A stretch of DNA of 64,000 bases from Qipengyuania marisflavi (GTDB taxonomy: Bacteria; Pseudomonadota; Alphaproteobacteria; Sphingomonadales; Sphingomonadaceae), in contig NZ_VCAO01000002.1 in NCBI RefSeq assembly GCF_005884405.1, forward strand, positions 372,001 through 436,000, in the 5' to 3' direction. Both the position numbers and the translations under genes were made by a program. Under the pieces are notes generated by a model that saw only the letters and a list, made by a program, of their open reading frames with translations, was not told the origin of the DNA and ran no database searches. Below, in pieces: positions 10,121-19,232 of the stretch; positions within the stretch are counted from its first letter, which is position 1; every line of letters begins with the position of its first letter.

Positions 10121-11476
10121 CTACGGCGTGAAGCTTCTGACTACGAGGCGGGGCATGAATGCTGCCTGTAACAAGGCACGCAGTGCCAGGAATGCGGTGA
10201 AGGAAAGCCACAGTCCGTGGTTGCCAAGCGGCCAACTGACCCACAGCAGCACGGCATAGCCCAGCGCCGCCCCTGCCATCGTGGCCAGCAATGCGCGGGT
10301 CCAGCTGGCACCCACATAGATCCCGTCAAAGACAAAGCTGGCCACTCCGGCAAAGGGGATGGCGACCAGCCACCAGTGCATTCCATAGGCAGTTTGCGCA
10401 ACCTCCGGCGTGGCCGCGAAGCTGGCGATGATTGGCCAAGCGGCAAGCGAAAATATTGCTGCCAATACGGTAGCAGCTGCGAGCCCGCGTATCAGGATGG
10501 CACCTGTCATCTGGCGAAACCCTGTCCGATCCCGCGCGCCGGTGCGTTCGCCATGCAGCACTTGCGCCGCATTCTCGAACCCGTCTAGCAGCAGCGCGGT
10601 AAACACGAACAGCTGGTACAAGATGCCATTGGCAGCAAGCACCACCGGGCCGCGTTCGGCACTCAGCCGGGTCAGCGCGGCCAGCGCCAGCATCAGCACC
10701 ACCGTGCGCAGGAACAGGTCGCGATTAACCGACAGAAAGGGGCGCAGCTGCGCCAGCCGTATCACGCCGCCCTGCCGCCAGCGTGCGGCCAGTGCGGCGC
10801 GGGCCGGACCGCCCAGCAACAGGCCAGCCACCACCAGCAATTTGGCATATTCGGCCACCACGCTGGACCAGCCGATCCCCGCGATACCCTGATCGAGCAC
10901 CAATACGAGGAACAGACCCAGAGCGACATTGAGCAGATTGTATGCGACCTCGATAATCAACACCGCACGCATCCGGCGCTGGCCCACGAGAAAACCGATA
11001 CAGGCGAAATTCGCCATAACCGCAGGCGCGCTCCAGTAACGGATTCCTGCATAGCTATAAGCCGCGTCATAGACTGCGCCGCTGGCCCCCAGCGCCTCCA
11101 GCATCAGCGGTAGCAGCAATGGGCGGGCGAGCAGCAGGACTGCCGCGATGGCACATCCCACCACCAGTCCGCGCAGTAATACTGCCGCCTGTTCCTGTAC
11201 GCCGGAACGCGTACCGGCCTGTGCCACCAGTCCGGTGGTGCCGGTCTTGAGAAAGTTCATCACCGTGAACAGCACAGCGAACAGCCGCGCACCGACATCG
11301 ACCGCGCCCTGGGTCGGGGCGTCGCCCAACTGCCCGACGATCCACATATCGCCAATACCGATCAGCGCGGTGGCGACATTGGTGACCATTGCGGGCAGGG
11401 CAATCGCCCAGATCGCGGCGTTGACGCGGGGAGTTTGCGGTTTGGGAGGAGCGGGGGGCTGCGTCTCAGCTGGCAA
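10121..11476 (-). CDS. MATE family multidrug/cation antiporter
   Basis: This inner-membrane exporter has about 12 hydrophobic helices in two pseudo-repeats (e.g. IALPAMVTNVATALIGIGDMWIVGQLG in the first helix pair). The family pumps drugs or metabolites out using Na+ or H+. The open frame runs back to 11635 through the tRNA-Pro gene, which cannot be coding. The only sensible start after the tRNA is TTG at 11476, preceded by GGAAGG at 8 bases, giving 451 residues of normal MATE length with a short Pro-rich cytoplasmic tail (LPAETQPPAPPKPQTPRV). The tRNA 3' end lies only 64 bp upstream. Confidence 0.85.
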   Translation of the reverse strand: MPAETQPPAPPKPQTPRVNAAIWAIALPAMVTNVATALIGIGDMWIVGQLGDAPTQGAVDVGARLFAVLFTVMNFLKTGTTGLVAQAGTRSGVQEQAAVLLRGLVVGCAIAAVLLLARPLLLPLMLEALGASGAVYDAAYSYAGIRYWSAPAVMANFACIGFLVGQRRMRAVLIIEVAYNLLNVALGLFLVLVLDQGIAGIGWSSVVAEYAKLLVVAGLLLGGPARAALAARWRQGGVIRLAQLRPFLSVNRDLFLRTVVLMLALAALTRLSAERGPVVLAANGILYQLFVFTALLLDGFENAAQVLHGERTGARDRTGFRQMTGAILIRGLAAATVLAAIFSLAAWPIIASFAATPEVAQTAYGMHWWLVAIPFAGVASFVFDGIYVGASWTRALLATMAGAALGYAVLLWVSWPLGNHGLWLSFTAFLALRALLQAAFMPRLVVRSFTP

Positions 11477-11539
11477 TTGGCGTGCCTTCCGCTGGGCCAG
11501 CCGGGCGATCGCTGCGGCGGCCGGTCCTTGGTGGTGATG

Positions 11540-11617
<78 letters not shown>

Positions 11618-11652
11618 ACACTCATCATCGTTCACTCATCGGCGGCGTCCGG

Positions 11653-11725
11653 TGGGCCCGGCAGGATTCGAACCCGCGACCTAGCCGTTATGAGCGGCCA
11701 GCTCTAACCGCTGAGCTACAGGCCC
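11653..11725 (-). tRNA. tRNA-Ile2 (CAU, to be lysidinylated), CCA not encoded
   Basis: The cloverleaf on the minus strand has acceptor GGGCCTG/CGGGCCC (one G-U), D arm AGCTCAGCGGTTAGAGC, anticodon loop CTCATAA (CAU) and T arm GGTTCGAATCC. The D arm and anticodon arm look like tRNA-Ile2, whose C34 is changed to lysidine by TilS to read AUA, rather than elongator or initiator Met. The 3' end continues CCG, so CCA must be added. It lies 35 bp upstream of tRNA-Pro(UGG), probably on one transcript. Assignment between Ile2 and Met is by similarity only. Confidence 0.85.
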
Positions 11726-11801
11726 GTCGGAAACACCGAAAGCGAAGCGCCGCGCCTAGCGGGCAGTTGTCCGAAGGGCAAGCGGCGAAACCACCGATTT
11801 G

Positions 11802-12788
11802 TCAGACTATGACCGATTGCGTGATTTCGCGCACACTTGTGGGGCGCACACCGCGCTTCCCCAGATAGGCCAGCACCGATCCCAGCCAGTCATACAGCGC
11901 CTCTACATCAGCGGCATCGCTGACATAGGGCGTGTATCCGGGCGCCAGCGAAGGGCTGTGGAAACTCAGGATCAACACGGGCAATTCATCATCGATGGCA
12001 ATGTCGATACCGCGTAATGCCTCCGCCTTGGTCACGCCTTCGGGGGTGAGGGAAATCCGCTCGAGCAACCCGGCACGCGATAGGACGCCGCCGACCTTGG
12101 GCACTTTCGCCGACAGCGGGAACAGCGTCTTGCCCAATTGCCGCAGCATTCCCCAATACACTGTGGTCAGCGGCAGTTCGAGCAGCGTCTGATCCGCATC
12201 GGTCCAGTAGGGGTTTAGCGGGTGGCGGCTGTAGTCCGGCCCGTGACCCGCGCTGTAATCGTAATTCGCCCGAACCGAGCTGTCGATCGCCACGCCCAGC
12301 TCTTTCAGCAGACCCGCGGTGTTGGGGCCAAGGCCATAGCGGCCCGCGCGGTAGATTTGCGGCGTCACGCCAAAATTCTCGGCAATCGCATCGCGCAACC
12401 GGGTCAGTTTCTCCCGCTCCAGCGGCTCAGGCAGGCTCCCGGCAAAGCTGTTGGCAGTCGATACTTCCTCGTCATGCGGCGGATTGACCCAGGGATGCAG
12501 CTGGATGCCAACCTCTGCGCGGCCTGCGCGAACGGCATCGCCCAGAATGTCCTGTGCTTCAGTGGATGTCGCGATGGGCCAGTCGATCAGATAAACCGGG
12601 ACCACGCCGCGCTCTTCGCAAAAGCTTTGGAAGCGCGGCAGCGCGGACAGATGTTCCAGCCCGAAGCCTTCGCGCTGGAAGGGCGCATTCCAGTCGAATT
12701 CCTCTTCGGTATCAATGGTCAGCAATACGCGTTGCCCGAACCCGTGGGCGAAGCGCGCACGCTGATCTGAGGTCGGCGGATTAAGCAA
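11802..12788 (-). CDS. Polysaccharide deacetylase family protein (WalW-like)
   Basis: This NodB-fold protein (328 residues) is predicted to remove acetyl groups from a polysaccharide. It starts with the family's metal-binding strand VLLTIDTEEEFDWN (acidic motif 1) and has a histidine motif in GIQLHPWVNPPHDEE that fits the second metal-binding motif; IYRAGRYGLG and LILSFHSPSL fit later motifs. It resembles proteins called WalW in sphingomonads. No signal peptide is seen, so a cytoplasmic or unusual location is likely. It lies 61 bp downstream of a histidine-kinase-like gene on the same strand. Confidence 0.8.
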   Translation of the reverse strand: MLNPPTSDQRARFAHGFGQRVLLTIDTEEEFDWNAPFQREGFGLEHLSALPRFQSFCEERGVVPVYLIDWPIATSTEAQDILGDAVRAGRAEVGIQLHPWVNPPHDEEVSTANSFAGSLPEPLEREKLTRLRDAIAENFGVTPQIYRAGRYGLGPNTAGLLKELGVAIDSSVRANYDYSAGHGPDYSRHPLNPYWTDADQTLLELPLTTVYWGMLRQLGKTLFPLSAKVPKVGGVLSRAGLLERISLTPEGVTKAEALRGIDIAIDDELPVLILSFHSPSLAPGYTPYVSDAADVEALYDWLGSVLAYLGKRGVRPTSVREITQSVIV

Positions 12789-12849
12789 GCTGCGGTTGGC
12801 GATGGTGCGGTGCTCCTGATGCGGTGCCCGGCGATGCCAGCAGAGCCGG

Positions 12850-14595
12850 CTAGCCCGCCGCGCGGTCGGGCTGGCCCATGGGGCTAGGCAGGCTGTCGGC
12901 GGGGGTCAATAGCGGCAGACTGAGCACCAGCCAATCGTCCACCCGCGCCAGATCGCCCCCCGCCGCCCGGGTTTCTGCCCGCGCCAGCCGCAACGAGAAT
13001 CCGGCACCGAAAATCCCGGCGCTCAAGGTCCCGCCGCCGACGCGGGTTTCGGTGGAGAAAATGTCAGCTGCCGCCTTAAGCGATGCGGGCAGTTGCGCGC
13101 GCAAGGCGAGCTGGCCGTTCTCGACTTCGAAGGCCAGTTTCACCGCCTCGCCGGCGCCGATGGCTCCGGCAAGAGTTGCCAGCAAGCGCCAGGCCAGCAC
13201 TTCGGCCTCTGCCTGCGCAAGCGCCAGCGGCGCGCGGTCTTCGCCAAAGCTGGCATCGAAGCGTGCCACACGCGGGCTGAGCACGCTTTGCAGCTGCTCA
13301 ACCTGTGTACGGGCAATCGCGGCGAAATCCGCCTCACCCGGATCGAGATCGAGATCGCCGCTTTCGAGCCGTGCAAGCCGGTCCAGCTCGTCAAAACCCG
13401 CCAGAATGCGTGCGCTGTCACCGGCAATTGCTGCCGCGAGCGCGCGGTATTCGTGCGGAGTCGGACCGAACAGCTGCTGCTGGATGACCTCGGCGTAGCC
13501 TTGCATCGCATTAACTGGCGTTCGCAATTCGTGGAGCAGCTGGCGCAGTCGGTCCGCCGCCGCTTGCACGGTATCCTCACTGCCTGATACCGCGCGGCGG
13601 AAGCGGCCGACATAGCCCTGGAAACGTCCCTCTATGCGGGTAAAGCGCGGGGCCGCGTCGACCACCCAATCGCCGGTTATGCGCGCGGCACCGCGCAGCT
13701 GTATCGGCAAATCGCGCAGTGGCTGGCGATTGAGGAAGGCGGCTGCAACATCTTCCGCGGTGTCAGGGGCAGTGTGGACGGCGGCCAAATCCAGGCCGGT
13801 TACCATCGGCGCGATCTCAGGCTCTGCCCAATCGATTTTGCCCTGCGAATCGGTGCCAAAGGCGAAGCTGGCCAGCTCTTTGCGCTCGGCAGGCTGGTGC
13901 AATTCCGCAAGCGGCAGTGACGGGGCATCGCCTGCCGGAGTGCGCTCGCCGCGATGACGTTGGAACGCATCGATCCGCTCAACCAGTGCGCGAATGCCGC
14001 TGGGGTTTTCGGAGGCTGGCTCGGCTAAAGGTTCGTCCGCATCATTTGCAGGTGACAGAGCAAAGGGTTCAGGCTCGGTCGCCTCAGCAAGGGGTGCCGG
14101 TTTCTCTGCTTCGGGAGAATCGAGCACGGCGTCTTCGCCAAGTTCGAGGATATCGGGCATTGGCAAGGCGCGGTCCTGCACGCCCAGCCGGTCGAGCATC
14201 TGCACAGCCTCGTCCGGCAAATCGCGGCGATGACGAAGGAACCCCCGCGCCCGGATAGGCAGCTTGGGGATCAGATCCTGCCATTCCGTTCCGGTCAAAT
14301 GCGCACGGTACAGCGCGCCTGCAGCGACCGCAGGGGCCGCGCTGCCAAACCACTTCACCAGATCAGGGTTGCGGAACCGCCAGCCGCTTTCCGCCACCAA
14401 TGCGGCACGCGATTCCACAGGAATCATCTCGCCCAATGCAATCAGGCGCAGATAGGCCGCCGCCTTCAGAGACCGGTCACCGGCCTGCGGACGTTCGCCC
14501 AACAGGTCGATCAACTGCCGGAACTGCGTCCGCGCCGCACGCTCGCCCGCAGCGCGGTGGCGCAGCACAGTGGCAAGGCGGTCGTCGAAATGCAT
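12850..14595 (-). CDS. Histidine kinase-like protein with degenerate ATP-binding domain
   Basis: This soluble 581-residue protein has an alpha-helical N-terminal part (about 1-170), an acidic low-complexity linker, a PAS-like stretch before the dimerisation helix, a HisKA motif LLHELRTPVNAMQGYAE with the phospho-acceptor His, and a C-terminal HATPase-like region. In that region the N box should contain two Asn (NLLxNA) but reads ATLAGAI. No DxGxG is visible, although a G2-like GAGFSLRLARAETRAAGG remains. ATP turnover is therefore doubtful. The start at 14595 has GGAG six bases upstream and begins MHFDDRLATVLRHRAAGERAART; the frame reaching 14790 lacks a ribosome site. It probably forms an operon with the deacetylase downstream. 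Confidence 0.78.
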   Translation of the reverse strand: MHFDDRLATVLRHRAAGERAARTQFRQLIDLLGERPQAGDRSLKAAAYLRLIALGEMIPVESRAALVAESGWRFRNPDLVKWFGSAAPAVAAGALYRAHLTGTEWQDLIPKLPIRARGFLRHRRDLPDEAVQMLDRLGVQDRALPMPDILELGEDAVLDSPEAEKPAPLAEATEPEPFALSPANDADEPLAEPASENPSGIRALVERIDAFQRHRGERTPAGDAPSLPLAELHQPAERKELASFAFGTDSQGKIDWAEPEIAPMVTGLDLAAVHTAPDTAEDVAAAFLNRQPLRDLPIQLRGAARITGDWVVDAAPRFTRIEGRFQGYVGRFRRAVSGSEDTVQAAADRLRQLLHELRTPVNAMQGYAEVIQQQLFGPTPHEYRALAAAIAGDSARILAGFDELDRLARLESGDLDLDPGEADFAAIARTQVEQLQSVLSPRVARFDASFGEDRAPLALAQAEAEVLAWRLLATLAGAIGAGEAVKLAFEVENGQLALRAQLPASLKAAADIFSTETRVGGGTLSAGIFGAGFSLRLARAETRAAGGDLARVDDWLVLSLPLLTPADSLPSPMGQPDRAAG

Positions 14596-14817
14596 GTGTT
14601 CTCCAGCGGCGTCAGTTTGGGCCGATATTACCATCGCACGCGATGGTTCATACTTGTGAAAAATATAGCGTGAACGAGAAGTTGCGTTCGCGTTGCAAAG
14701 CGGGACAATTGCTGGCAAGAATAATAATCTTAGCCAATCCGGTGCCGCGGCGTTTACAACATTTCGCGTGCGTGGCCGATTCGGCTGCACCAGTCACGGT
14801 TTGGGAAAGAAGTCACA

Positions 14818-15282
14818 ATGTCCAATCTCGACGAGATCGATCGTCGCCTGCTGGCGGAATTGCAGTCCGAAGGACGCGTTACCAATGTCGAACTGGCCCA
14901 TCGGGTCGGCCTGACCGCCCCGCCATGCCTGCGCCGCGTCCGCGCGCTGGAGGAAGAGGGCGTGATTCGCGGCTATCACGCAGAGATCGACCCGTCCAAA
15001 ATGGGCTTTTCAATCACTGTGTTTGCGATGGTCAGCCTGAAAAGTCAGGCCGAAGACGCGCTGCGCGAATTTGAAACGCATATGCACAATCTGCCCGAAG
15101 TGCGCGAAGTTCACATGCTCAATGGCGAAATCGATTTTATCCTGAAGATCGTCAGCAAGGATTTGCAGAGCTTCCAGGAATTCCTGACCAGCAAGCTGAC
15201 GCCCGCGCCCAATGTGGCCAGCGTGAAGACTTCGCTGACAATCCGCACCAGCAAACATGAACCGGGTGTGCCGCTGGGGTGA
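14818..15282 (+). CDS. Lrp/AsnC family transcriptional regulator
   Basis: This DNA-binding regulator of 154 residues has an N-terminal winged helix (LDEIDRRLLAELQSEGRVTNVELAHRVGLTAPPCLRRVRALEEEGVIRGY) and a C-terminal RAM/AsnC ligand-binding domain (ITVFAMVSLKSQ..., EVREVHMLNGEIDFILKI). Members sense amino acids and often regulate genes next to themselves. Here the neighbours are a divergent histidine kinase gene and, 270 bp downstream on the other strand, accC, so no target is obvious. Confidence 0.93.
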   Translation: MSNLDEIDRRLLAELQSEGRVTNVELAHRVGLTAPPCLRRVRALEEEGVIRGYHAEIDPSKMGFSITVFAMVSLKSQAEDALREFETHMHNLPEVREVHMLNGEIDFILKIVSKDLQSFQEFLTSKLTPAPNVASVKTSLTIRTSKHEPGVPLG

Positions 15283-15552
15283 AGGCGGTGGGTTTGGGCA
15301 GTTAGCTTACCTTGCGCTTCTGGTAGGTTGCCGCTTCAGGCTTGGCTGTTGTCCACCCTGAAAGGTGCGAATTTGTAGCTCGATATCATCGAAAGGAGCT
15401 TGAAGGGCTTCCGCGCTGTCGTCTTCTGCGGAGGCTGAGAAGCTATGGCGTTTACCGTGGTGGCACACGCTTCGCGATACGGTGACTGGCATTCGATTGC
15501 ATTAGCAATGTCGGCGCAACCGCAAAATGTCCGCTATTGGGTCAGGCCGCCG
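15283..15552. other. Intergenic region between lrp-like gene and accC
   Basis: This 270-bp stretch lies between two convergent genes. Short open frames exist on both strands (for example 15307-15492 minus, 61 codons), but none has a recognisable domain or a good ribosome-binding site. I see no clear intrinsic terminator hairpin with a T tract. Confidence 0.4.
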
Positions 15553-16902
15553 CTAGCCCTCACGCTCACGCAGCCAGTCCTCAAGCCATTTGATCGAGTA
15601 ATCACCGCTCAGCACGTCGTCCTGCTTGAGCAGTTCCTGATGTAACGGAATACTCGTCTTCACACCCTCGATCACCATCTCCTCCAGCGCGCGGCGCAGG
15701 CGCATGATGCAACGTTCGCGGGTGCGGCCATAAACGATCAGCTTGGCGATCATGCTGTCGTAATAGGGCGGGATCTTATAGCCCGCATATAGCCCGCTAT
15801 CGACGCGCACATGCATCCCGCCGGCGGCGTGGTAATACGTCACCTGGCCGGGGCTGGGGGCAAAGGTGAACGCGTCTTCGGCATTGATCCGGCATTCGAT
15901 GGCGTGGCCGTGGAACGCGATGTCTTCCTGTTTGCAGGACAAATCCTTGCCATCGGCAATGCGGATTTGCTCGCGCACCAGGTCGATGCCCGTGATCATT
16001 TCGGTCACAGGATGTTCGACCTGCAAACGTGTGTTCATTTCGATGAAATAGAACTCGCCATTTTCCCACAGGAATTCGATCGTCCCGGCACCGCGATACT
16101 CCATCTGAGCCATCGCATCTGCGCAGATCATGCCCATCCGGTTGCGGTCTTCCTCGCCCAGCACGGGGGAGGGGGCTTCTTCGAGCACTTTCTGATGGCG
16201 GCGTTGCAGCGAACAATCACGCTCGCCCAGATGCACGGCCTGGCCGCGTCCATCGCCCAGCACCTGGAATTCGATGTGCCGCGGATTGCCGAGGTATTTC
16301 TCGATATAGACAGTGGCGTCGCCAAACGCGGCCTTCGCCTCGCTGCCCGCCTGCTGCATCAGCGTTTCCAGCTGGTCTTCGGATTCGCAGACCTTCATCC
16401 CGCGTCCGCCGCCGCCCGATGCAGCCTTGATGATCACAGGATAGCCGATGCGGTGGGCAATCTCCTGCGCATCGGCGATGTCCGACACTGCGCCGTCTGA
16501 TCCGGGGACCAGGGGCAGACCCAGCTTGCCGGCGGTACGCTTGGCCTCGACCTTGTCACCCATCGTGCGGATGTGTTCGGGCTTGGGGCCGATCCAGGCG
16601 ATGTCATGAGCCTCGACAATCTCGGCAAACTTGGCGTTTTCGGACAGGAAGCCATAGCCGGGGTGGATCGCATCAGCCTGCGAAATCTCGGCAGCCGAGA
16701 TGATCGCGGCGACGTTCAGATAGCTGTCGGAGGCATTGGGCGGACCGATGCAGACCGCATGGTCGGCCAGCCGGACGTGCATGGCATCGGCATCGGCGGT
16801 GGAGTGCACCGCGACCGTCTCAATGCCCATTTCATGTGCGGCGCGGTGAATGCGCAGCGCGATTTCGCCGCGGTTGGCGATAAGGATGCGGTGAATTGCC
16901 AT
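15553..16902 (-). CDS. accC: Acetyl-CoA carboxylase, biotin carboxylase subunit
   Basis: This ATP-grasp enzyme of 449 residues carboxylates the biotin carried on AccB, the first half-reaction of malonyl-CoA formation for fatty-acid synthesis. Visible motifs are the N-terminal [15 protein letters not shown], the ATP loop [41 protein letters not shown], and the metal/biotin site [16 protein letters not shown]. Length matches the family. It is the last gene of the aroQ-accB-accC operon, 14 bp after accB. Confidence 0.97.
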   Translation of the reverse strand: MAIHRILIANRGEIALRIHRAAHEMGIETVAVHSTADADAMHVRLADHAVCIGPPNASDSYLNVAAIISAAEISQADAIHPGYGFLSENAKFAEIVEAHDIAWIGPKPEHIRTMGDKVEAKRTAGKLGLPLVPGSDGAVSDIADAQEIAHRIGYPVIIKAASGGGGRGMKVCESEDQLETLMQQAGSEAKAAFGDATVYIEKYLGNPRHIEFQVLGDGRGQAVHLGERDCSLQRRHQKVLEEAPSPVLGEEDRNRMGMICADAMAQMEYRGAGTIEFLWENGEFYFIEMNTRLQVEHPVTEMITGIDLVREQIRIADGKDLSCKQEDIAFHGHAIECRINAEDAFTFAPSPGQVTYYHAAGGMHVRVDSGLYAGYKIPPYYDSMIAKLIVYGRTRERCIMRLRRALEEMVIEGVKTSIPLHQELLKQDDVLSGDYSIKWLEDWLREREG

Positions 16903-16916
16903 CGAAACGCCCCGCT

Positions 16917-17414
16917 TCAGCCAATCACGACGAGCGGCTGGTCGAATTCCACCGGCTGGGCGTTTTCGACCAGAATAGCCTCGATCTTGCCCGATTTGTC
17001 AGCGGCGATGGGGTTCATGACCTTCATCGCTTCGATAATCAGGATCGTCTGGCCTTCCTTCACCGTGTCACCCACTTGCATGAAGTCCGCTGCACCGGGT
17101 TCGGGCGCCAGATAGACGGTGCCCACCATCGGCGATTTGAGCGCTGCAGCGTTGTCAGGCGCAGCGGCAATCTCGCTGGCGACTGGTGCCGGAGCAGGGG
17201 TGGCGGGCGGGGCCGCCGCCGACATTGCCTGGCCCTGTGGTGCCATCATCATCGTGGTGCTGGAGCCACCGCGCGCGACGCGGATCTTGCGATCATCGTC
17301 CTCGACTTCGATTTCGGTGAGACCGGTCTCGGCAAGCAGTTCCGCCAGCTCGCGCACGAGATCCATATTTACATTCATGCCGGTTTTGCCGGCGCTACCC
17401 TTGGAGTCAGCCAT
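16917..17414 (-). CDS. accB: Acetyl-CoA carboxylase biotin carboxyl carrier protein
   Basis: This carrier subunit of 165 residues swings biotin between AccC and the carboxyltransferase. The N-terminal helix ([20 protein letters not shown]) is followed by an Ala/Pro-rich flexible linker and a biotinyl domain. The acceptor lysine is K131 in EAMKVMN, within [11 protein letters not shown]. It sits between aroQ and accC, the arrangement found in most proteobacteria. Confidence 0.96.
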   Translation of the reverse strand: MADSKGSAGKTGMNVNMDLVRELAELLAETGLTEIEVEDDDRKIRVARGGSSTTMMMAPQGQAMSAAAPPATPAPAPVASEIAAAPDNAAALKSPMVGTVYLAPEPGAADFMQVGDTVKEGQTILIIEAMKVMNPIAADKSGKIEAILVENAQPVEFDQPLVVIG

Positions 17415-17488
17415 GGTAACCCTTGTTGCTGTTCGCAGCCGCCTATGCGCGCGCGGATGCCAAGAGGCAAGGGCTCGTGACGGTTGCG

Positions 17489-17923
17489 TTACAGTGCGGC
17501 GGCGCGCTCTAACGCTACGACATAGCTGCGCGCGCCCAGGCCCTGCACCGTGTCAGCGGCTGCCATCGCCACATAGGACAGGTGGCGAAAGGCCTCGCGG
17601 GTGGCGGGGTCCGACAGATGCACTTCGATCACCGGTGTGCGGATTGCGCGGATCGCGTCCAGCAGTGCAATCGAGGTGTGGGTATAGGCCCCGGCATTGA
17701 GCAATACGGCTTTCGCGCCAGCTGCCTGCGCATCGTGCAGCCAGTCGACCAGATGCCCCTCATGGTTCGATTGCCGCATATCGATGGCCAGACCCAGCGC
17801 GCGGGCCCGATCCTCCAGCATCTCCGCAATATCGTCGAGCGTGTCAGAGCCGTAAATCTCAGGCTCGCGCAGGCCGAGCAGGTTGAGGTTGGGGCCATTG
17901 AGGACAAAAACGGTGTCGGTCAT
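17489..17923 (-). CDS. aroQ: Type II 3-dehydroquinate dehydratase
   Basis: This shikimate-pathway enzyme converts 3-dehydroquinate to 3-dehydroshikimate and forms a dodecamer in the cytoplasm. The 144 residues contain the family's [20 protein letters not shown] at the N-terminus with catalytic Tyr (EIYG) and Arg, the Asn motif [14 protein letters not shown] and the His motif IEVHLSDP. The ATG at 17923 is chosen because AGGA lies 8 bases upstream and the protein begins [12 protein letters not shown]; the longer frame adds an unrelated 35 residues. It is the first gene of the aroQ-accB-accC operon. Confidence 0.96.
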   Translation of the reverse strand: MTDTVFVLNGPNLNLLGLREPEIYGSDTLDDIAEMLEDRARALGLAIDMRQSNHEGHLVDWLHDAQAAGAKAVLLNAGAYTHTSIALLDAIRAIRTPVIEVHLSDPATREAFRHLSYVAMAAADTVQGLGARSYVVALERAAAL

Positions 17924-18093
17924 GCAATGTTTCCTAAACCAACTGCTGGCGCAGGAACATAGTTGGATTTGACGGGCAAAGTTGGAAAGCGCGCCAGCAA
18001 GTCCAAGCACATGGACCGCATGGACCACAGTCCTGAAGAAAAAAACGGTCCTCGACGTTTCGTTTCCAAATCAGCCACAACCCGGGGCGCCAA

Positions 18094-18507
18094 TCACGCA
18101 TCCACCCCCTTTACTTTGCCCCACTGGCGCGCGGCTGTGTAACCAAGATAGCCCGTGCCGAAGAGGGCATACAGCGCATCGGGCAACCCGCTGAGATAGG
18201 CGGTCATGCCCTTGCCAATGGCCTGCGCCGCATTGGCGTCAAAAGCGGCAAGAATGCCCATCGGCACGGACCACAGGATCAGCACATACATGACATAGAG
18301 GAACGAGGGGCGCGCGCGGCTGGTCCACACATCGGGCGACTGGGCCTCGGCAACTATAGCGGACAGCCTGGCTTCGATCGTCTTCAGCTCGTGACTGCCT
18401 TCCAGTTCCAGCAGCGCCAACTTGGCGCGAGCACGCGCTTCCTTGTCGGGAATAATCTTGTCGATGATCGAGGCGATGGGGCCGATGAGGGAATCGAGTA
18501 GGGGCAT
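18094..18507 (-). CDS. Orphan 3TM-type (gene transfer agent) holin
   Basis: The 137 residues fit the GTA_holin_3TM family (PF11351). An amphipathic N-terminus (LLDSLIGPIASIIDKIIPDKEARA) and a charged helix (AKLALLELEGSHELKTIEARL) precede two hydrophobic segments (SFLYVMYVLILWSVPMGILA and LSGLPDALYALFGTGYLGYT). Holins make inner-membrane holes that release endolysin during phage or GTA lysis. The start at 18507 has GGAG nine bases upstream. No endolysin, capsid or tail gene is nearby, so it is an orphan. A palindrome just upstream (18536-18548) recurs in front of an XRE regulator. Confidence 0.75.
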   Translation of the reverse strand: MPLLDSLIGPIASIIDKIIPDKEARARAKLALLELEGSHELKTIEARLSAIVAEAQSPDVWTSRARPSFLYVMYVLILWSVPMGILAAFDANAAQAIGKGMTAYLSGLPDALYALFGTGYLGYTAARQWGKVKGVDA

Positions 18508-18535
18508 GATCTGGTTCTCCAATAGACTATCGGCT

Positions 18536-18548
18536 AACCAGATTGGTT
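18536..18548. promoter_or_regulatory. Palindrome AACCAGATTGGTT upstream of holin gene (candidate operator)
   Basis: The inverted repeat AACCA-N3-TGGTT lies 29 bp upstream of the holin ATG. It is next to a possible promoter on the minus strand (TTGCAA, 16-bp gap, TACATG), placing it about at the transcription start, where a repressor would act. It differs by one base from the palindrome at 27924-27936. Confidence 0.45.
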
Positions 18549-18741
18549 CATGTAGGAAAGTGTTAATGCCTTGCAATTCGCGAAGACCTCACATTCTTGG
18601 AGATATGTAAATTTACGGCACATGTCGATATGGGTGGGTGTCCTTCACCAATTCGACAGGAAAACAGGGCATCAACGCTCTCGTTGATTAATCTTGGCGA
18701 AAGCCTTAAGCTGTCATCTCATCGAAAGAGCCCTTTATAAA

Positions 18742-19203
18742 ATGAAGTTCATGTTCATCCCCATTTTGGCTGCTGTTGCAATTTCGCTCCCAGGAACAAC
18801 TGAGCAAGGGGTCCGTGCAGCCGATGTTACTTTGCAATCCGGAGCGCCAGATGCTGGTAACAAACCTGACGAGCCGGTGATCGATTCGGACTCTCCGGGT
18901 GCCTTGGATCCTAAGGATGCTTGGTCATGCGAATTGATCTTGCCGGAATACCGCGCTTGGCTCGATGAGGGTAACGATCCTGCTGACTGGAAATTTGTGG
19001 GAAAAACATTTCGTGATGTACGCGATTCCGCTACTTACACTTGGCTCGACTGGATCGATTGGATCAACGAAAACGACTGTGTCGAAGGTGGTTTGGTAAA
19101 GCCGGAGATTGCACCATTAGCCGCGTTCTCAATCTTGCCCGCCCTTCTGACGACTGCCCCGGTGGCAAGTGCCTTGGCACTGAACAACGATAGTCCGGGT
19201 TAA
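18742..19203 (+). CDS. Hypothetical secreted protein
   Basis: I do not recognise this 153-residue protein. It begins with a likely signal peptide (MKFMFIPILAAVAISLPG). A Pro/Asp-rich segment and a short acidic/aromatic region (ELILPEYRAWLDEGNDPADW, TYTWLDWIDWINENDC) with two cysteines follow; the two Cys could form a disulfide. The C-terminus is hydrophobic (LAAFSILPALLTTAPVASALAL). The ATG at 18742 is preferred over an in-frame TTG at 18694, but no strong ribosome site is seen. Base composition is lower in GC than the flanking core genes, which fits an accessory gene. It converges on the serine protease gene. Confidence 0.5.
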   Translation: MKFMFIPILAAVAISLPGTTEQGVRAADVTLQSGAPDAGNKPDEPVIDSDSPGALDPKDAWSCELILPEYRAWLDEGNDPADWKFVGKTFRDVRDSATYTWLDWIDWINENDCVEGGLVKPEIAPLAAFSILPALLTTAPVASALALNNDSPG

Positions 19204-19232
19204 GCGCTCAATCTTCACGAATTAGACAGATG

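Noticed and set aside
15445-15645. 66-codon plus frame near accC
   Set aside because: More than a third of it is antisense to accC, with no ribosome site and no similarity I can name.
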